A DNA stretch of 64,000 nt from Streptomyces gardneri (lineage in GTDB: Bacteria > Actinomycetota > Actinomycetes > Streptomycetales > Streptomycetaceae), in assembly GCF_006539185.1 (NCBI RefSeq), contig NZ_BJMN01000025.1, forward strand, positions 62,001-126,000. The letters are read 5' to 3'. How positions within the stretch are numbered: position 1 is the first letter of the stretch; each line of letters begins with the position of its first letter. Both the position numbers and the translations under genes were made by a program. Below, piece by piece: positions 8,476 through 16,588 of the stretch. The notes under the pieces were generated by a model. The model was given only the letters and a program-made list of their open reading frames with translations. It ran no database searches and was not told the origin of the DNA.

Positions 8476-9816
8476 TCAGGCGCTGACGGAGGCCTGCTCC
8501 GCGGCACCGGCCCGGGTGTCCGGGGTGTCCCGGGCGTCCCGGGTGGCGGGGGTTTCGGGGGTGTCCGGGGTATCCGGGGTATTCGGAGTGTCCAGGGTGT
8601 CCTCGTCCGCGAGAGCCTTCCGCAGCCGGGTGTAGTAGCCGACGGCGGCGAGTACGCCGATGGCGGCGGTCGCCGTCCACAGGACGTCCGGGCCGGGCCC
8701 GCCGACGATCGCGCCGGCCGCGACGGGGGCGACGAACCCGGCGACGGCCCAGGACATGCCCATGACGCCCTGGTAGCGGCCGCGGGCGTGCTCGGGGGCG
8801 AGCCGGGCGGTGGCGGCGGCGTTCGTCGGGACGTGGATCATCTCGCCGACGGTCCAGACGATCACGGTCGCGGCGAAGGCCACGGAGGAGCCGGCGAGGG
8901 CGGTGGCTCCGGTGCCGAAGGCGAAGAGGAGCGCGGAGAGGGTCAGGAGGAGGACGGGGGAGCGCTTGTCGGTCAGCTTGTTGACGAGGAGCTGGAAGCC
9001 GACGATCACGATGCCGTTGACGGCGATGACCATGCCGTAGGAGGACGGGGGCAGACCCTCGCCCGCCATGGTCAGGGGGAGGCCGATCCAGGGCGCGGTG
9101 AAGACGAGGCAGACGAGGAGGTTGAGGAGGACGAGCGTGCGGAAGGGGGCGTCGCGGAGCACGGTCAGCATGCTGACCTTCTCCTCGGCGACGGGCTCGC
9201 CCCGCTTGTCGACGGCGGCCTGGGGGCGGGTCTCGGGGAGCCGCAGGAAGACGATCACGGCGCACAGGACGGTGGCGACGGCGTCGACGACGAAGAGCGT
9301 GCGGTAGCCGAGGAAGGCCGCGGCGCCGCCGGCGATGGAGGCGATGGCGAAGCCGAGGTTGAGGGCCCAGTAGTTGAGGGCGTACGCCCGGCGCACGTCG
9401 TGGGCGGGGACCATGTCGGCGATCGTGGCGTTGATCGACGGCCGGACGGCCTGCATGGCGACGCCCATGAGGAGGACGGCGGTGGCGATGGCCCAGGCGC
9501 TGGTGACGACGGCGAGGGCGGCGGAGCAGGCGGCGGCGGCCAGGTGCATCGTGACCATGGTGGGGCGGCGGCCCCAGCGGTCGGTGAGCAGACCGCCGAG
9601 CGGCGAGCCGGCGACGCCGCCGAGGCCGTGGAGGGCGACGACGAGTCCGGCGAACCAGGCGGAGTGCCCGAGCTCCTGCGTCAGATAGAGGGAGAGGAAG
9701 GTCAGGACGAAGGCCCCGGTCCTGTTGACCAAGGTCGACAGCCAGAGCCACCAGAAGCCCTGCGGGAAGCCGGAGACCGTCGCGCGGGCTGATCGTCTGA
9801 GCGAGTCGATGGACAT
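8476..9816 (-). CDS. MFS transporter
   Basis: 446 residues of the major facilitator superfamily, about 12 membrane segments. Motif A after TM2 is clear (GGLLTDRWGRRP). The sequence resembles drug/H+ antiporters, but the substrate cannot be read. The C-terminal tail (about 30 residues rich in Thr-Pro-Asp) is encoded by a degenerate 9-base tandem repeat and is probably variable between strains. It is divergent from gpmA with a 125-base spacer containing CGTAACTTACG. Confidence 0.9.
   Translation of the reverse strand: MSIDSLRRSARATVSGFPQGFWWLWLSTLVNRTGAFVLTFLSLYLTQELGHSAWFAGLVVALHGLGGVAGSPLGGLLTDRWGRRPTMVTMHLAAAACSAALAVVTSAWAIATAVLLMGVAMQAVRPSINATIADMVPAHDVRRAYALNYWALNLGFAIASIAGGAAAFLGYRTLFVVDAVATVLCAVIVFLRLPETRPQAAVDKRGEPVAEEKVSMLTVLRDAPFRTLVLLNLLVCLVFTAPWIGLPLTMAGEGLPPSSYGMVIAVNGIVIVGFQLLVNKLTDKRSPVLLLTLSALLFAFGTGATALAGSSVAFAATVIVWTVGEMIHVPTNAAATARLAPEHARGRYQGVMGMSWAVAGFVAPVAAGAIVGGPGPDVLWTATAAIGVLAAVGYYTRLRKALADEDTLDTPNTPDTPDTPETPATRDARDTPDTRAGAAEQASVSA
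8515..8602. repeat. Degenerate 9-bp tandem repeat in the MFS C-terminus
   Basis: About nine imperfect copies of GGGGTGTCC (read on the plus strand) encode the Thr-Pro-Asp tail of the transporter. Being in frame, copy-number change would lengthen or shorten the tail without a frameshift. Confidence 0.75.
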
Positions 9817-9941
9817 GTGTGGCCGGCCCCTTGCTGTTGTAAGCCCCTACCTCGGCCTCCGTAACTTACGTATCTCAGGTGTCGGACGCCAGCGAATTGA
9901 CGACGCGCGTCAATCGTCGGCGGTCTATTAGGCTCGTACGC

Positions 9942-10700
9942 ATGGCCGACGCACCGTACAAGCTGATCCTCCTCCGCCACGGCGAGAGCGAGTGGAACGA
10001 GAAGAACCTGTTCACCGGTTGGGTGGACGTGAACCTCACCGCGAAGGGCGAGAAGGAGGCGACGCGCGGCGGCGAGCTGCTCAAGGACGCCGGCCTGCTC
10101 CCCGACGTGCTGCACACTTCCCTCCAGAAGCGCGCCATCCGCACGGCGCAGCTCGCCCTCGAGTCGGCTGACCGCCACTGGATCCCGGTCAACCGCTCGT
10201 GGCGCCTCAACGAGCGCCACTACGGCGCGCTCCAGGGCAAGGACAAGGCCCAGACGCTCGCCGAGTTCGGCGAGGAGCAGTTCATGCTGTGGCGCCGCTC
10301 CTACGACACCCCGCCGCCGGCGCTCGCCGACGACAACGAGTACTCGCAGGCGCACGACGCCCGCTACTCGACGATCCCGCCGGAGCTGCGCCCGCAGACC
10401 GAGTGCCTCAAGGACGTCGTCGAGCGGATGCTCCCGTACTGGTACGACAACATCGTCCCGGACCTCCTGGCCGGCCGCACGGTCCTGGTCGCGGCCCACG
10501 GCAACAGCCTCCGCGCCCTGGTCAAGCACCTGGACGGCATCTCGGACGCGGACATCGCGGGCCTGAACATCCCGACGGGCATCCCCCTGTCGTACGAGCT
10601 CGACGAGAACTTCAAGCCCCTCAACCCGGGCGGCACGTACCTCGACCCGGACGCGGCGGCGGCGGCGATCGAGGCCGTGAAGAACCAGGGCAAGAAGTAA
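9942..10700 (+). CDS. gpmA: 2,3-bisphosphoglycerate-dependent phosphoglycerate mutase
   Basis: A 252-residue glycolytic enzyme interconverting 3- and 2-phosphoglycerate. The phosphohistidine motif is at 11-14 (LRHGESEWN, His13), followed by NLFTGW, the NERHYGALQG segment, and the second catalytic histidine in VAAHGNSLRAL. Length is normal for the dPGM family. The frame is open upstream, but the ATG at 9942 begins the conserved protein. A strong hairpin follows, so it is monocistronic. Confidence 0.97.
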   Translation: MADAPYKLILLRHGESEWNEKNLFTGWVDVNLTAKGEKEATRGGELLKDAGLLPDVLHTSLQKRAIRTAQLALESADRHWIPVNRSWRLNERHYGALQGKDKAQTLAEFGEEQFMLWRRSYDTPPPALADDNEYSQAHDARYSTIPPELRPQTECLKDVVERMLPYWYDNIVPDLLAGRTVLVAAHGNSLRALVKHLDGISDADIAGLNIPTGIPLSYELDENFKPLNPGGTYLDPDAAAAAIEAVKNQGKK

Positions 10701-10711
10701 CCCTGACCCAC

Positions 10712-10757
10712 GAAAGAGCCCCCGACCCGCGGTTTCCCCGCCGGGCGGGGGCTTCTT
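10712..10757 (+). terminator. Terminator of gpmA
   Basis: Inverted arms AGCCCCCG (10717-10724) and CGGGGGCT (10746-10753) followed by a short T-rich tract, beginning 12 bases after the gpmA stop. Confidence 0.75.
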
Positions 10758-10877
10758 CGCGTTCTGGGCCGGACGGGTGAGGGCGAAACCTTACGGCTTC
10801 GGGGGCGGGTATGTGGGGTGGGTGGCGCGGTAGGTGTGCCGGTGACAGCCTTCCCGTCTCAGGAAACGAGAGTCCTC

Positions 10878-11231
10878 GTGCGTCTCCGGCACTCCGTCGC
10901 CGCCGCTTGCGGCGCCCTTGCCCTCACCGCCGCCCTGGCCACGCCCGCCCACGCCGCCACCGGCGAGTTCCACTACCGCTTCGTCGGGCTGAGCGGCGAG
11001 CCGCAGACCGCCACGCTGGACGACCCGCCGAGCGGCGAGTGCGTCACGATCCCCGAGGCCTCCGACCCGGCCGCCTCGTCGCCGGCCTTCGCGCCGCACA
11101 ACGACACGGACGAGTACGCGATCGTCTTCACCGAGGCCGACTGCACCGGCGACTCCTGGACCCTCCGCCCCCACGGCCGCCCCGCCACGGACCGGCTCAC
11201 GCTCCGGTCGGTGGTCTTCCTCGGCGGCTAG
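10878..11231 (+). CDS. Small secreted protein, function unknown
   Basis: 117 residues. A GTG start at 10878 preceded by AGGAAACGAGAG gives a Sec signal peptide (RLRHSVAAACGALALTAAL, cleavage after AHA). The mature part of about 90 residues is acidic with two cysteines (GECVTI and EADCTGDSW), likely a disulfide. The GDSWTLRP segment recalls the beta/gamma-crystallin-like folds of other small Streptomyces exoproteins, but this is only suggestive. It stands alone between gpmA and a GNAT gene. Confidence 0.75.
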   Translation: MRLRHSVAAACGALALTAALATPAHAATGEFHYRFVGLSGEPQTATLDDPPSGECVTIPEASDPAASSPAFAPHNDTDEYAIVFTEADCTGDSWTLRPHGRPATDRLTLRSVVFLGG

Positions 11232-11336
11232 GACGGCGGCCCTCCTGACGGCCCCGGCCCGCCTCTTCGGCGGGTTCGGGGCACCGCTCCGATAATCGCG
11301 GGCGGGGTCCGCGCCGGTTCGTTAGCGTTCCAGGTC

Positions 11337-11819
11337 ATGAGCACGCCACAGACCAGCACGTCACTCCGCCTGGAGCGGGTCACCCCCGAGAACGTGGACG
11401 CCGCCCTCGCGCTGCGCGTCCACCCCCATCAGGAGCGCAACGTCTCCCCCGTCGTGCGCTCCCTCGCCGAGGCGTACGCCTTCGGGGAGACCGCCTGGCC
11501 CCGGCTGATCTTCGACGGGGACGAGCTCGTCGGCTTCCTCATGGCCTTCCTCGACATCCCGTGGAACGAGGAGAAGGACCCCACCGACCGCCGCAGCGGC
11601 CTCTGGCGGCTCAACATCACCGCCGACCGACAGGGCAAGGGGTACGGGCGCTTCGCCGTCGAGGCGGTGCGCGACGAGCTGCGGCGGCGCGGTACGGGAC
11701 AGCTGTACGTGACCTGGGAGCCCGGCGAGGGCGGCCCCGGCGAGTTCTACCGCCGGCTCGGCTTCCGCACGACCGGCGAGACCAGCGGCGATCAGACCGT
11801 CGGCGTGCTCGATATCTGA
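11337..11819 (+). CDS. GNAT family N-acetyltransferase
   Basis: 160 residues with the acetyl-CoA binding motif A (LNITADRQGKGYGRFAVEAV, with the Q-x-x-G-x-G pyrophosphate loop) and the terminal FYRRLGFR segment. The order of elements resembles diamine/spermidine acetyltransferases, but the acceptor substrate is not established. A 36-base perfect palindrome follows the stop codon. Confidence 0.87.
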   Translation: MSTPQTSTSLRLERVTPENVDAALALRVHPHQERNVSPVVRSLAEAYAFGETAWPRLIFDGDELVGFLMAFLDIPWNEEKDPTDRRSGLWRLNITADRQGKGYGRFAVEAVRDELRRRGTGQLYVTWEPGEGGPGEFYRRLGFRTTGETSGDQTVGVLDI

Positions 11820-11830
11820 CGTACGGCACA

Positions 11831-11866
11831 GGGGAGGGGGTGGGGCCGCGGCCCCACCCCCTCCCC
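11831..11866. terminator. 36-bp perfect palindrome, bidirectional terminator
   Basis: 18 bases beginning GGGGAGGGGGTGGGG are followed directly by their exact complement, centred on CCGCGG. It lies between two convergent genes: the GNAT gene ends at 11819 and the cysteine-rich ORF ends at 11872. It probably ends transcription in both directions. Confidence 0.85.
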
Positions 11867-11871
11867 ACCGG

Positions 11872-12024
11872 TCAGCCCGAGCAGCCCCCGCACTGGCACG
11901 GCGAGCCCGACTGGCAGCCGCAGCCGCAGCCCGAGCCGCAGCCGCAGGCGCCGAGGACGGGCAGGAACTCCGTCCCGCGCGGAGCCTCTCGCTGGGGATC
12001 GGTCGTCACAGGGGATTCGGCCAT
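11872..12024 (-). CDS. 50-residue cysteine-rich protein, possible metal binder
   Basis: A very small protein with a polar N-terminal half (residues 1-23) and a C-terminal half with eight cysteines in 24 residues, mostly as Cys-Gly-Cys, plus SPCQCGGC. There is no signal peptide or histidine. The ATG at 12024 has an excellent ribosome site, AGGGAGG, seven bases upstream, and the ORF ends next to a terminator, which supports real expression. It lies just downstream of phoU on the same strand, about 100 bases away. A metallothionein-like or zinc/copper-binding role is inferred from composition only. Precursor peptides for modification are an alternative, but no modifying enzyme is nearby. Confidence 0.7.
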   Translation of the reverse strand: MAESPVTTDPQREAPRGTEFLPVLGACGCGSGCGCGCQSGSPCQCGGCSG

Positions 12025-12127
12025 GGGGGTCCCTCCCTTTCGAGGCGCGCGTCGCCTCCCCCCATTGCATGCCCACTCGGACCGGCGCATCAACGGCGCA
12101 CAGGCGCCCGCGCCGCCGGACAGGCCC

Positions 12128-12808
12128 CTACGCGCCCTCGACCGGCGCGTCCGCCGCCTGGAGCTCGTCCGCGTGCTCACCCGTCACCAGGTACACGACG
12201 CGCTTCGCCACCGACACCGCGTGGTCCGCGAACCGCTCGTAGTACCGGCCGAGCAGCGTCACGTCCACGGCCGTCTCGATGCCGTGCCTCCAGCGGTCGT
12301 CCATCAGGTGCTGGAAGAGCGTCCGGTGCAGCAGGTCCATCTCGTCGTCGTCCTGCTCCAGCTGGAGCGCCAGGTCGACGTCCTTCGTGATGATGACCTC
12401 CGCCGCCTTCGCCATCAGGCGCTGCGCCAGCTGCCCCATCTCCAGGATGGTCGCGTGCAGGTCCCCCGGCACCGCCGTGTCCGGGAACCGCAGCCGCGCC
12501 AGCTTCGCCACGTGCTGCGCCAGGTCGCCCGAGCGCTCCAGGTCCGCGCTCATCCGCAGCGAGGTCACCACGATCCGCAGGTCCGTCGCCACCGGCTGCT
12601 GCCGGGCGAGCAGCGCTATCGCCCTGGCCTCCAGGTCGTGCTGGAGGTCGTCGACCTTCTGGTCCGCCGCGATCACGCTCTCCGCGAGCTTCAGGTCCGC
12701 GTCGAGCATCGCCGTCGTGGCGCGCCCGATCGCCGATCCGACGAGTCGGGCCATCTCGACCAGGCTCTCGCCGATCGAGTCCAGTTCCTCGTGGTACGCG
12801 TCCCGCAT
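12128..12808 (-). CDS. phoU: Phosphate-signalling protein PhoU
   Basis: 226 residues made of two PhoU three-helix repeats; each has the conserved metal-binding helix region (for example MARLVGSAIGRATTAML and ELIRMSADLERSGDLAQHVA-like segments). PhoU links the Pst phosphate transporter to PhoR and limits phosphate uptake and signalling. It is divergent from phoR-phoP across a 265-base region with PhoP boxes, the arrangement known in Streptomyces. Confidence 0.95.
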   Translation of the reverse strand: MRDAYHEELDSIGESLVEMARLVGSAIGRATTAMLDADLKLAESVIAADQKVDDLQHDLEARAIALLARQQPVATDLRIVVTSLRMSADLERSGDLAQHVAKLARLRFPDTAVPGDLHATILEMGQLAQRLMAKAAEVIITKDVDLALQLEQDDDEMDLLHRTLFQHLMDDRWRHGIETAVDVTLLGRYYERFADHAVSVAKRVVYLVTGEHADELQAADAPVEGA

Positions 12809-12902
12809 GGATGTCCCTCTCTACGCAAAGCTCCGGGGTCCGGGTGGGGCTTCGGACCCCCACGCTCCCACGTTCGGCTCTCTACGAGTCCGGTTCCACC
12901 CC

Positions 12903-12935
12903 CTCATGTGAATCGACACTTTCCTCTAGGTGAAC
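12903..12935 (-). promoter_or_regulatory. PHO box array near phoU (PhoP operator)
   Basis: Read on the minus strand, three 11-base units begin GTTCACC, GGAAAGT and ATTCACA. Outer units match the PhoP direct-repeat consensus GTTCACC; the middle one is degenerate. Exact 11-base phasing supports a genuine operator for autoregulation of phoU and phoRP. Confidence 0.75.
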
Positions 12936-12966
12936 TCTGGGCGACACACGCCACCCCGGCCGCCGC

Positions 12967-12999
12967 GACAAATGAACCACCCCCGTCTCCTCGGTGAAC
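12967..12999 (-). promoter_or_regulatory. PHO box array near phoR (PhoP operator)
   Basis: A second set of three 11-base units on the minus strand: GTTCACC, a degenerate middle unit, then GTTCATT. Both arrays are followed on the plus strand by the same ten bases TCTGGGCGAC, giving a 17-base repeat (GGTGAACTCTGGGCGAC) 64 bases apart. Confidence 0.75.
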
Positions 13000-13073
13000 T
13001 CTGGGCGACGACTGTTCGAGGAGCCACTCGGACGGCTGGGAGAGTGTCCGTCGACCCGCATAACCTTGAGGGC

Positions 13074-14303
13074 ATGGACGTGAACGCGGCGGTCGCCGCA
13101 TTGGCAGCGATCGCCGGCGTGTGCACCGGCGTGATCGCCATGCTGGCGTTCCGCTGGAGCGAGCGCGACCAGGCGCGACCCACCCGGACCTCCCTGCACA
13201 CCGACGCCGTGCTCCCGCCCGGCGTCGACACCGTGCTGTCCGTACTGCGCTCGTCCGCGGTCGTCCTCGACGACAGCGACTCCGTGGTGAAGGCCAGCTC
13301 GGCGGCGTACGCCCTCGGCCTGGTCCGGGGCGGCAAGCTGGCCGTGGAACCCATGCTCAACATGGCCCGCGACACCCGCCGCGACGGGGAGATACGACAG
13401 GTCGAGCTCGACCTGGCCCGGCGCGGCACCGGACGCGGCGAAGCCCTCGCCGTCTCCGCCCGCGTCGCCCCGCTGGGCTCGCGGCTGGTCCTGCTCCTGG
13501 TCGAGGACCTCACCGAGGCCCGCCGCATCGAAGCGGTACGGCGCGACTTCGTCGCCAACGTGAGCCATGAGCTCAAGACGCCCACGGGCGCGCTCTCGCT
13601 GCTCTCCGAGGCGGTCATGGACGCCTCGGACGACCCCGAGGCGGTCACCCGCTTCGCCGGCCGCATGCAGATCGAGGCGACCCGCCTCACCAACCTCGTA
13701 CAGGAGCTCATCGACCTCTCCCGCGTGCAGAACGACGACCCGCTGGAGGACTCCGAGCCGGTGTCCGTGGACGAGCTCGTCGCCGAGGCGATCGACCGCT
13801 CCCGGCACACCGCCTCCACCAAGCAGATCACCATGATCTCCGGCGGCGCCGCCGATCTGCGAGTCTGGGGGAGCCGCGGCCAGCTCGCCGCCGCCCTCGG
13901 CAACCTCGTCGAGAACGCGGTCAACTACTCACCGGCCCACACCCGCGTCGGCATCGCGGCACGCAAGATCGCCGCGCCCGGCGGCGACCTGATCGAGATA
14001 GCCGTCACCGACCAGGGCATCGGCATCCCCGACAAGGACAAGGAGCGCGTCTTCGAGCGCTTCTACCGCGTCGACCCGGCCCGCTCCCGTGCCACCGGCG
14101 GTACGGGGCTCGGCCTCGCCATCGTCAAGCACGTGGCCGCCTCGCACGGCGGCGAGGTCACCGTATGGAGCACCGAGGGCCAGGGCTCCACCTTCACCCT
14201 GCGGCTGCCCGAGGCGGGCTCCGCACGGGACCGCCGGCCCGTCTCATCTCCCACCCCAGATCTCATGACCGAACCGCTTCCCTCCCCGGAGGTCCTTCCG
14301 TGA
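13074..14303 (+). CDS. phoR: Phosphate-responsive sensor histidine kinase PhoR
   Basis: 409 residues (a SenX3-like kinase). One N-terminal membrane segment (about 5-25), a PAS-like region to about 145, then HisKA with His165 in NVSHELKTP, and the ATPase domain with N box (NLVENAVNYS), DQGIGIP, an ERFYR F box and GGTGLGLAI. It phosphorylates PhoP under phosphate limitation. The ATG at 13074 matches the known family start; GAGG is only two to three bases away, so translation may be weak. The stop overlaps the phoP start by four bases (GTGA), coupling the pair. Confidence 0.95.
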   Translation: MDVNAAVAALAAIAGVCTGVIAMLAFRWSERDQARPTRTSLHTDAVLPPGVDTVLSVLRSSAVVLDDSDSVVKASSAAYALGLVRGGKLAVEPMLNMARDTRRDGEIRQVELDLARRGTGRGEALAVSARVAPLGSRLVLLLVEDLTEARRIEAVRRDFVANVSHELKTPTGALSLLSEAVMDASDDPEAVTRFAGRMQIEATRLTNLVQELIDLSRVQNDDPLEDSEPVSVDELVAEAIDRSRHTASTKQITMISGGAADLRVWGSRGQLAAALGNLVENAVNYSPAHTRVGIAARKIAAPGGDLIEIAVTDQGIGIPDKDKERVFERFYRVDPARSRATGGTGLGLAIVKHVAASHGGEVTVWSTEGQGSTFTLRLPEAGSARDRRPVSSPTPDLMTEPLPSPEVLP

Positions 14304-14980
14304 CCCGAGTGCTCGTCGTCGAGGATGAGGAATCCTTCAGCGACGCCCTGTCGTACATGCTCCGCAAGGAGGGCTTCGAGGTCGCCGTGGCGGCGACCGG
14401 GCCCGACGGCCTCGACGAGTTCGAGCGCAACGGAGCCGACCTCGTCCTCCTCGACCTGATGCTTCCGGGGCTGCCCGGTACCGAGGTGTGCCGCCAGCTG
14501 CGCGGCCGCTCGAACGTCCCGGTGATCATGGTGACCGCCAAGGACAGCGAGATCGACAAGGTCGTCGGCCTGGAAATAGGAGCCGACGACTACGTGACGA
14601 AGCCCTTCTCCTCGCGGGAGCTGGTCGCCCGCATCCGCGCGGTGCTCCGCCGCCGCGGCGAGCCGGAGGAGGTCACCCCGGCGGCCCTGGAGGCCGGCCC
14701 GGTCCGCATGGACGTCGACCGCCACGTGGTGACGGTCTCGGGCGGCAAGGTCGACCTGCCGCTGAAGGAGTTCGACCTCCTGGAGATGCTGCTGCGCAAC
14801 GCGGGCCGCGTGCTGACCCGTATGCAGCTCATCGACCGGGTGTGGGGCGCGGACTACGTCGGCGACACCAAGACCCTCGACGTCCACGTGAAGCGCCTCC
14901 GCGCCAAGATCGAACCGGACCCGGGAGCCCCGCGCTACCTGGTGACGGTCCGTGGCCTGGGCTACAAGTTCGAGCCGTAG
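14300..14980 (+). CDS. phoP: Phosphate regulon response regulator PhoP
   Basis: 226 residues of the OmpR/PhoB class. The receiver domain has the acidic pair near 8-10, phosphoacceptor Asp52 (LLDLMLPG) and the conserved Lys in TKPFSS. The winged helix spans about 130-226 with LPLKEFDLLEMLLRN and the recognition region TKTLDVHVKRLRAKIE. It activates phosphate genes and restrains antibiotic synthesis in Streptomyces. The GTG at 14300 has GGAGG upstream. Confidence 0.96.
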   Translation: MTRVLVVEDEESFSDALSYMLRKEGFEVAVAATGPDGLDEFERNGADLVLLDLMLPGLPGTEVCRQLRGRSNVPVIMVTAKDSEIDKVVGLEIGADDYVTKPFSSRELVARIRAVLRRRGEPEEVTPAALEAGPVRMDVDRHVVTVSGGKVDLPLKEFDLLEMLLRNAGRVLTRMQLIDRVWGADYVGDTKTLDVHVKRLRAKIEPDPGAPRYLVTVRGLGYKFEP

Positions 14981-15106
14981 ACACACCCCGGCCAAGGAGG
15001 CCGGACGGAGTCCGGCACAGCGCCCCGAAGCCTGTGAGGCCCCCAGGGCCGACCAGTGCGAGGGGAGCACGTGGGACGGGGCTCGAGCCGTAGACGAGCC
15101 GGCTCC

Positions 15107-15158
15107 AAGGGCCCGCTCCAAGGGCCCGCTCCAAGGGCCCGCTCCAAGGGCCCGCTCC
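15107..15158. repeat. Four exact 13-bp tandem repeats
   Basis: Four perfect copies of AAGGGCCCGCTCC, followed by a diverged fifth, sit between phoP and its terminator. Each copy contains the palindrome GGGCCC. There is no coding support. Perfect identity suggests recent expansion. Confidence 0.9.
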
Positions 15159-15198
15159 AAGAGCCGGCTCTACGAGCTGCCGTACGCGTGGCCGTACG

Positions 15199-15236
15199 CG
15201 TGAAGGGGCGCCCCCGACCGGGGGCGCCCCTTCACG
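15199..15236. terminator. Strong bidirectional terminator between phoP and the lipoprotein gene
   Basis: A perfect stem of 17 base pairs (arms beginning CGTGAAGGGGCGCCCCC) with a GACC loop. It separates the convergent phoP and lipoprotein genes. Confidence 0.9.
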
Positions 15237-15253
15237 TATGTCCTGCCGCTCGG

Positions 15254-15880
15254 TCAGTGACCGGCGGTCGTGGCCTCGCCCGAGGGCTCGGCGCCGTGCT
15301 CGCCGCCGTGCTCGCCCTCTGCGGGGGCCGAGGCGGTCGGGGAGGAGCCCGGGGGAGCCGGGACGATCGACGGGCCGTACTCCTTGAAGTAGCTCGTCGC
15401 CGGGACGACGAAGGCGTCCAGGCCGACGTTGCCCGTCTTGCTCAGCTTGAAGACGACCTCCTGCGCGTCGCCGTTCCGGGTCGCCTCGGCGCCGTTCTCG
15501 ATGACGGCGGTGGCGTTGCCCTCGCCGCCGATCACGACGGAGCCGAGCGGCGGCACGGTGATCGGGCCGGTGGCGCCGGCGGCGGCCGTCAGCTTCACCG
15601 TCGCGCTCGTACCCGGCAGGGTGATCGCGTCGAGGGTCTGCGGCGTGCGGCCGTTGTTGAAGACGGTCGCCGAGACGACGGCCGGGCCCTTCACGCCCTG
15701 GTGGGGCTGGGTGATGACGAGCGCGTTCTGGATCTTGACGTCGTCCACGGTGACGGCCGCGTTGTCAGGCTTGACGCCGAGCGTCTGCGCGTCGTTGCCC
15801 GCACCACAGGCGGACAGCGCGGCGATCGAGAACACGATGGCAGTGGCGGCGAGGGCGCCGCGTCGAAGGCTGCGGCTCAC
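15254..15880 (-). CDS. Lipoprotein of unknown function (LpqE/DUF461-like)
   Basis: 208 residues. The N-terminus is a lipoprotein signal with lipobox LSAC (lipidated Cys25), so it is anchored outside the membrane. The middle has beta-rich segments such as NALVITQPHQG and AVVSATVFNNGRTPQTL, reminiscent of LpqE/copper-chaperone PCuAC-like lipoproteins, but the methionine/histidine copper motif is not evident. The C-terminus (about 175-208) is low-complexity and His/Glu/Gly-rich (EGEHGGEHG), which could bind metal. The start is GTG at 15880 with AGGAGA upstream. Confidence 0.8.
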   Translation of the reverse strand: MSRSLRRGALAATAIVFSIAALSACGAGNDAQTLGVKPDNAAVTVDDVKIQNALVITQPHQGVKGPAVVSATVFNNGRTPQTLDAITLPGTSATVKLTAAAGATGPITVPPLGSVVIGGEGNATAVIENGAEATRNGDAQEVVFKLSKTGNVGLDAFVVPATSYFKEYGPSIVPAPPGSSPTASAPAEGEHGGEHGAEPSGEATTAGH

Positions 15881-15891
15881 GGCGGCGGCAT

Positions 15892-16588
15892 CTCCTAGGA
15901 CGAACGGACAGGTTTGGGGACTAAGGAACAGCTAAAGGTGTGTCAGCGCGCTTAGGTTACCGAGCCGCACTCTCCGTCCCGCACCCGACCCGCCCCTAAG
16001 CGGCACCGGCAGTCGCGGGGACGTCACAGCGGTGACCCCGGGGGCGGATCCGGGAGTGGTTCCCGGAACGGCTCCGAGGAGTGCTCCGAGAGCGCTCCGA
16101 GGGCCGCTCCGGGACCGCACCGAGCGGTGTCCGCCCGCCGCCGTGAGCGACTCTCCGTGGCCGGATCGCGACCCATTGACCTGTTGTTCACATAACCGCC
16201 TTGATCAATTCGGCGGTCGCCCCGCATTCCCCGCGGCCCGCTCCGGAAAATCACGGACCGTCGTCGACCTGATCAATTCCGGAATCACCCCGGCATGCAT
16301 CCGTACGGGTGGGCGATCCTCGAACGGAGTACGCGAAGAAGGGCACTCCGAACCCGACAAACCGGGACATCGCCCCTCCCTGGAGCGGCTCCAGGTACGT
16401 GTAACGTGCGCGTTTCTCTGCGTCCGCACAGCCGCTCCGACCTGCGAATACCGCCTTCCGGAAGCCCTCCGCAGCACGTTCGTGATGCTGTTGTCAAGCC
16501 CCGAGATATGCTCTGACCTGCGAAAACGCCATTCAGAAGAAGCAGTATCCGTGTTACCCTGGATAGCCACGGAAGGGGTACCTGTCAC
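15892..16588. other. Long intergenic region, probable carD promoter and leader
   Basis: About 700 bases without a supported gene on either strand. The part nearest carD is relatively AT-rich for this genome and contains an imperfect 30-base direct repeat (see 16434-16539). Short repetitive GCTCCGAGG-like words occur at about 16070-16115. No terminator was recognised. Confidence 0.5.
16434..16539 (+). repeat. Imperfect 30-base direct repeat upstream of carD
   Basis: Copies at 16434-16464 and 16510-16539 share GCTC-C/T-GACCTGCGAA followed by A-rich and CCGCC/GCC blocks and end in GAAG. They start 76 bases apart, and the second lies about 50 bases before the carD start. They may be regulator sites or duplicated promoters. 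Confidence 0.55.

Noticed and set aside
15107..15158. CRISPR array
   Set aside because: The 13-base units are contiguous with no spacers and no cas genes nearby.
16190..16290. Repeated GATCAATTC words as a possible operator before carD
   Set aside because: The two copies are weakly related and 70 bases apart with no symmetry around them.
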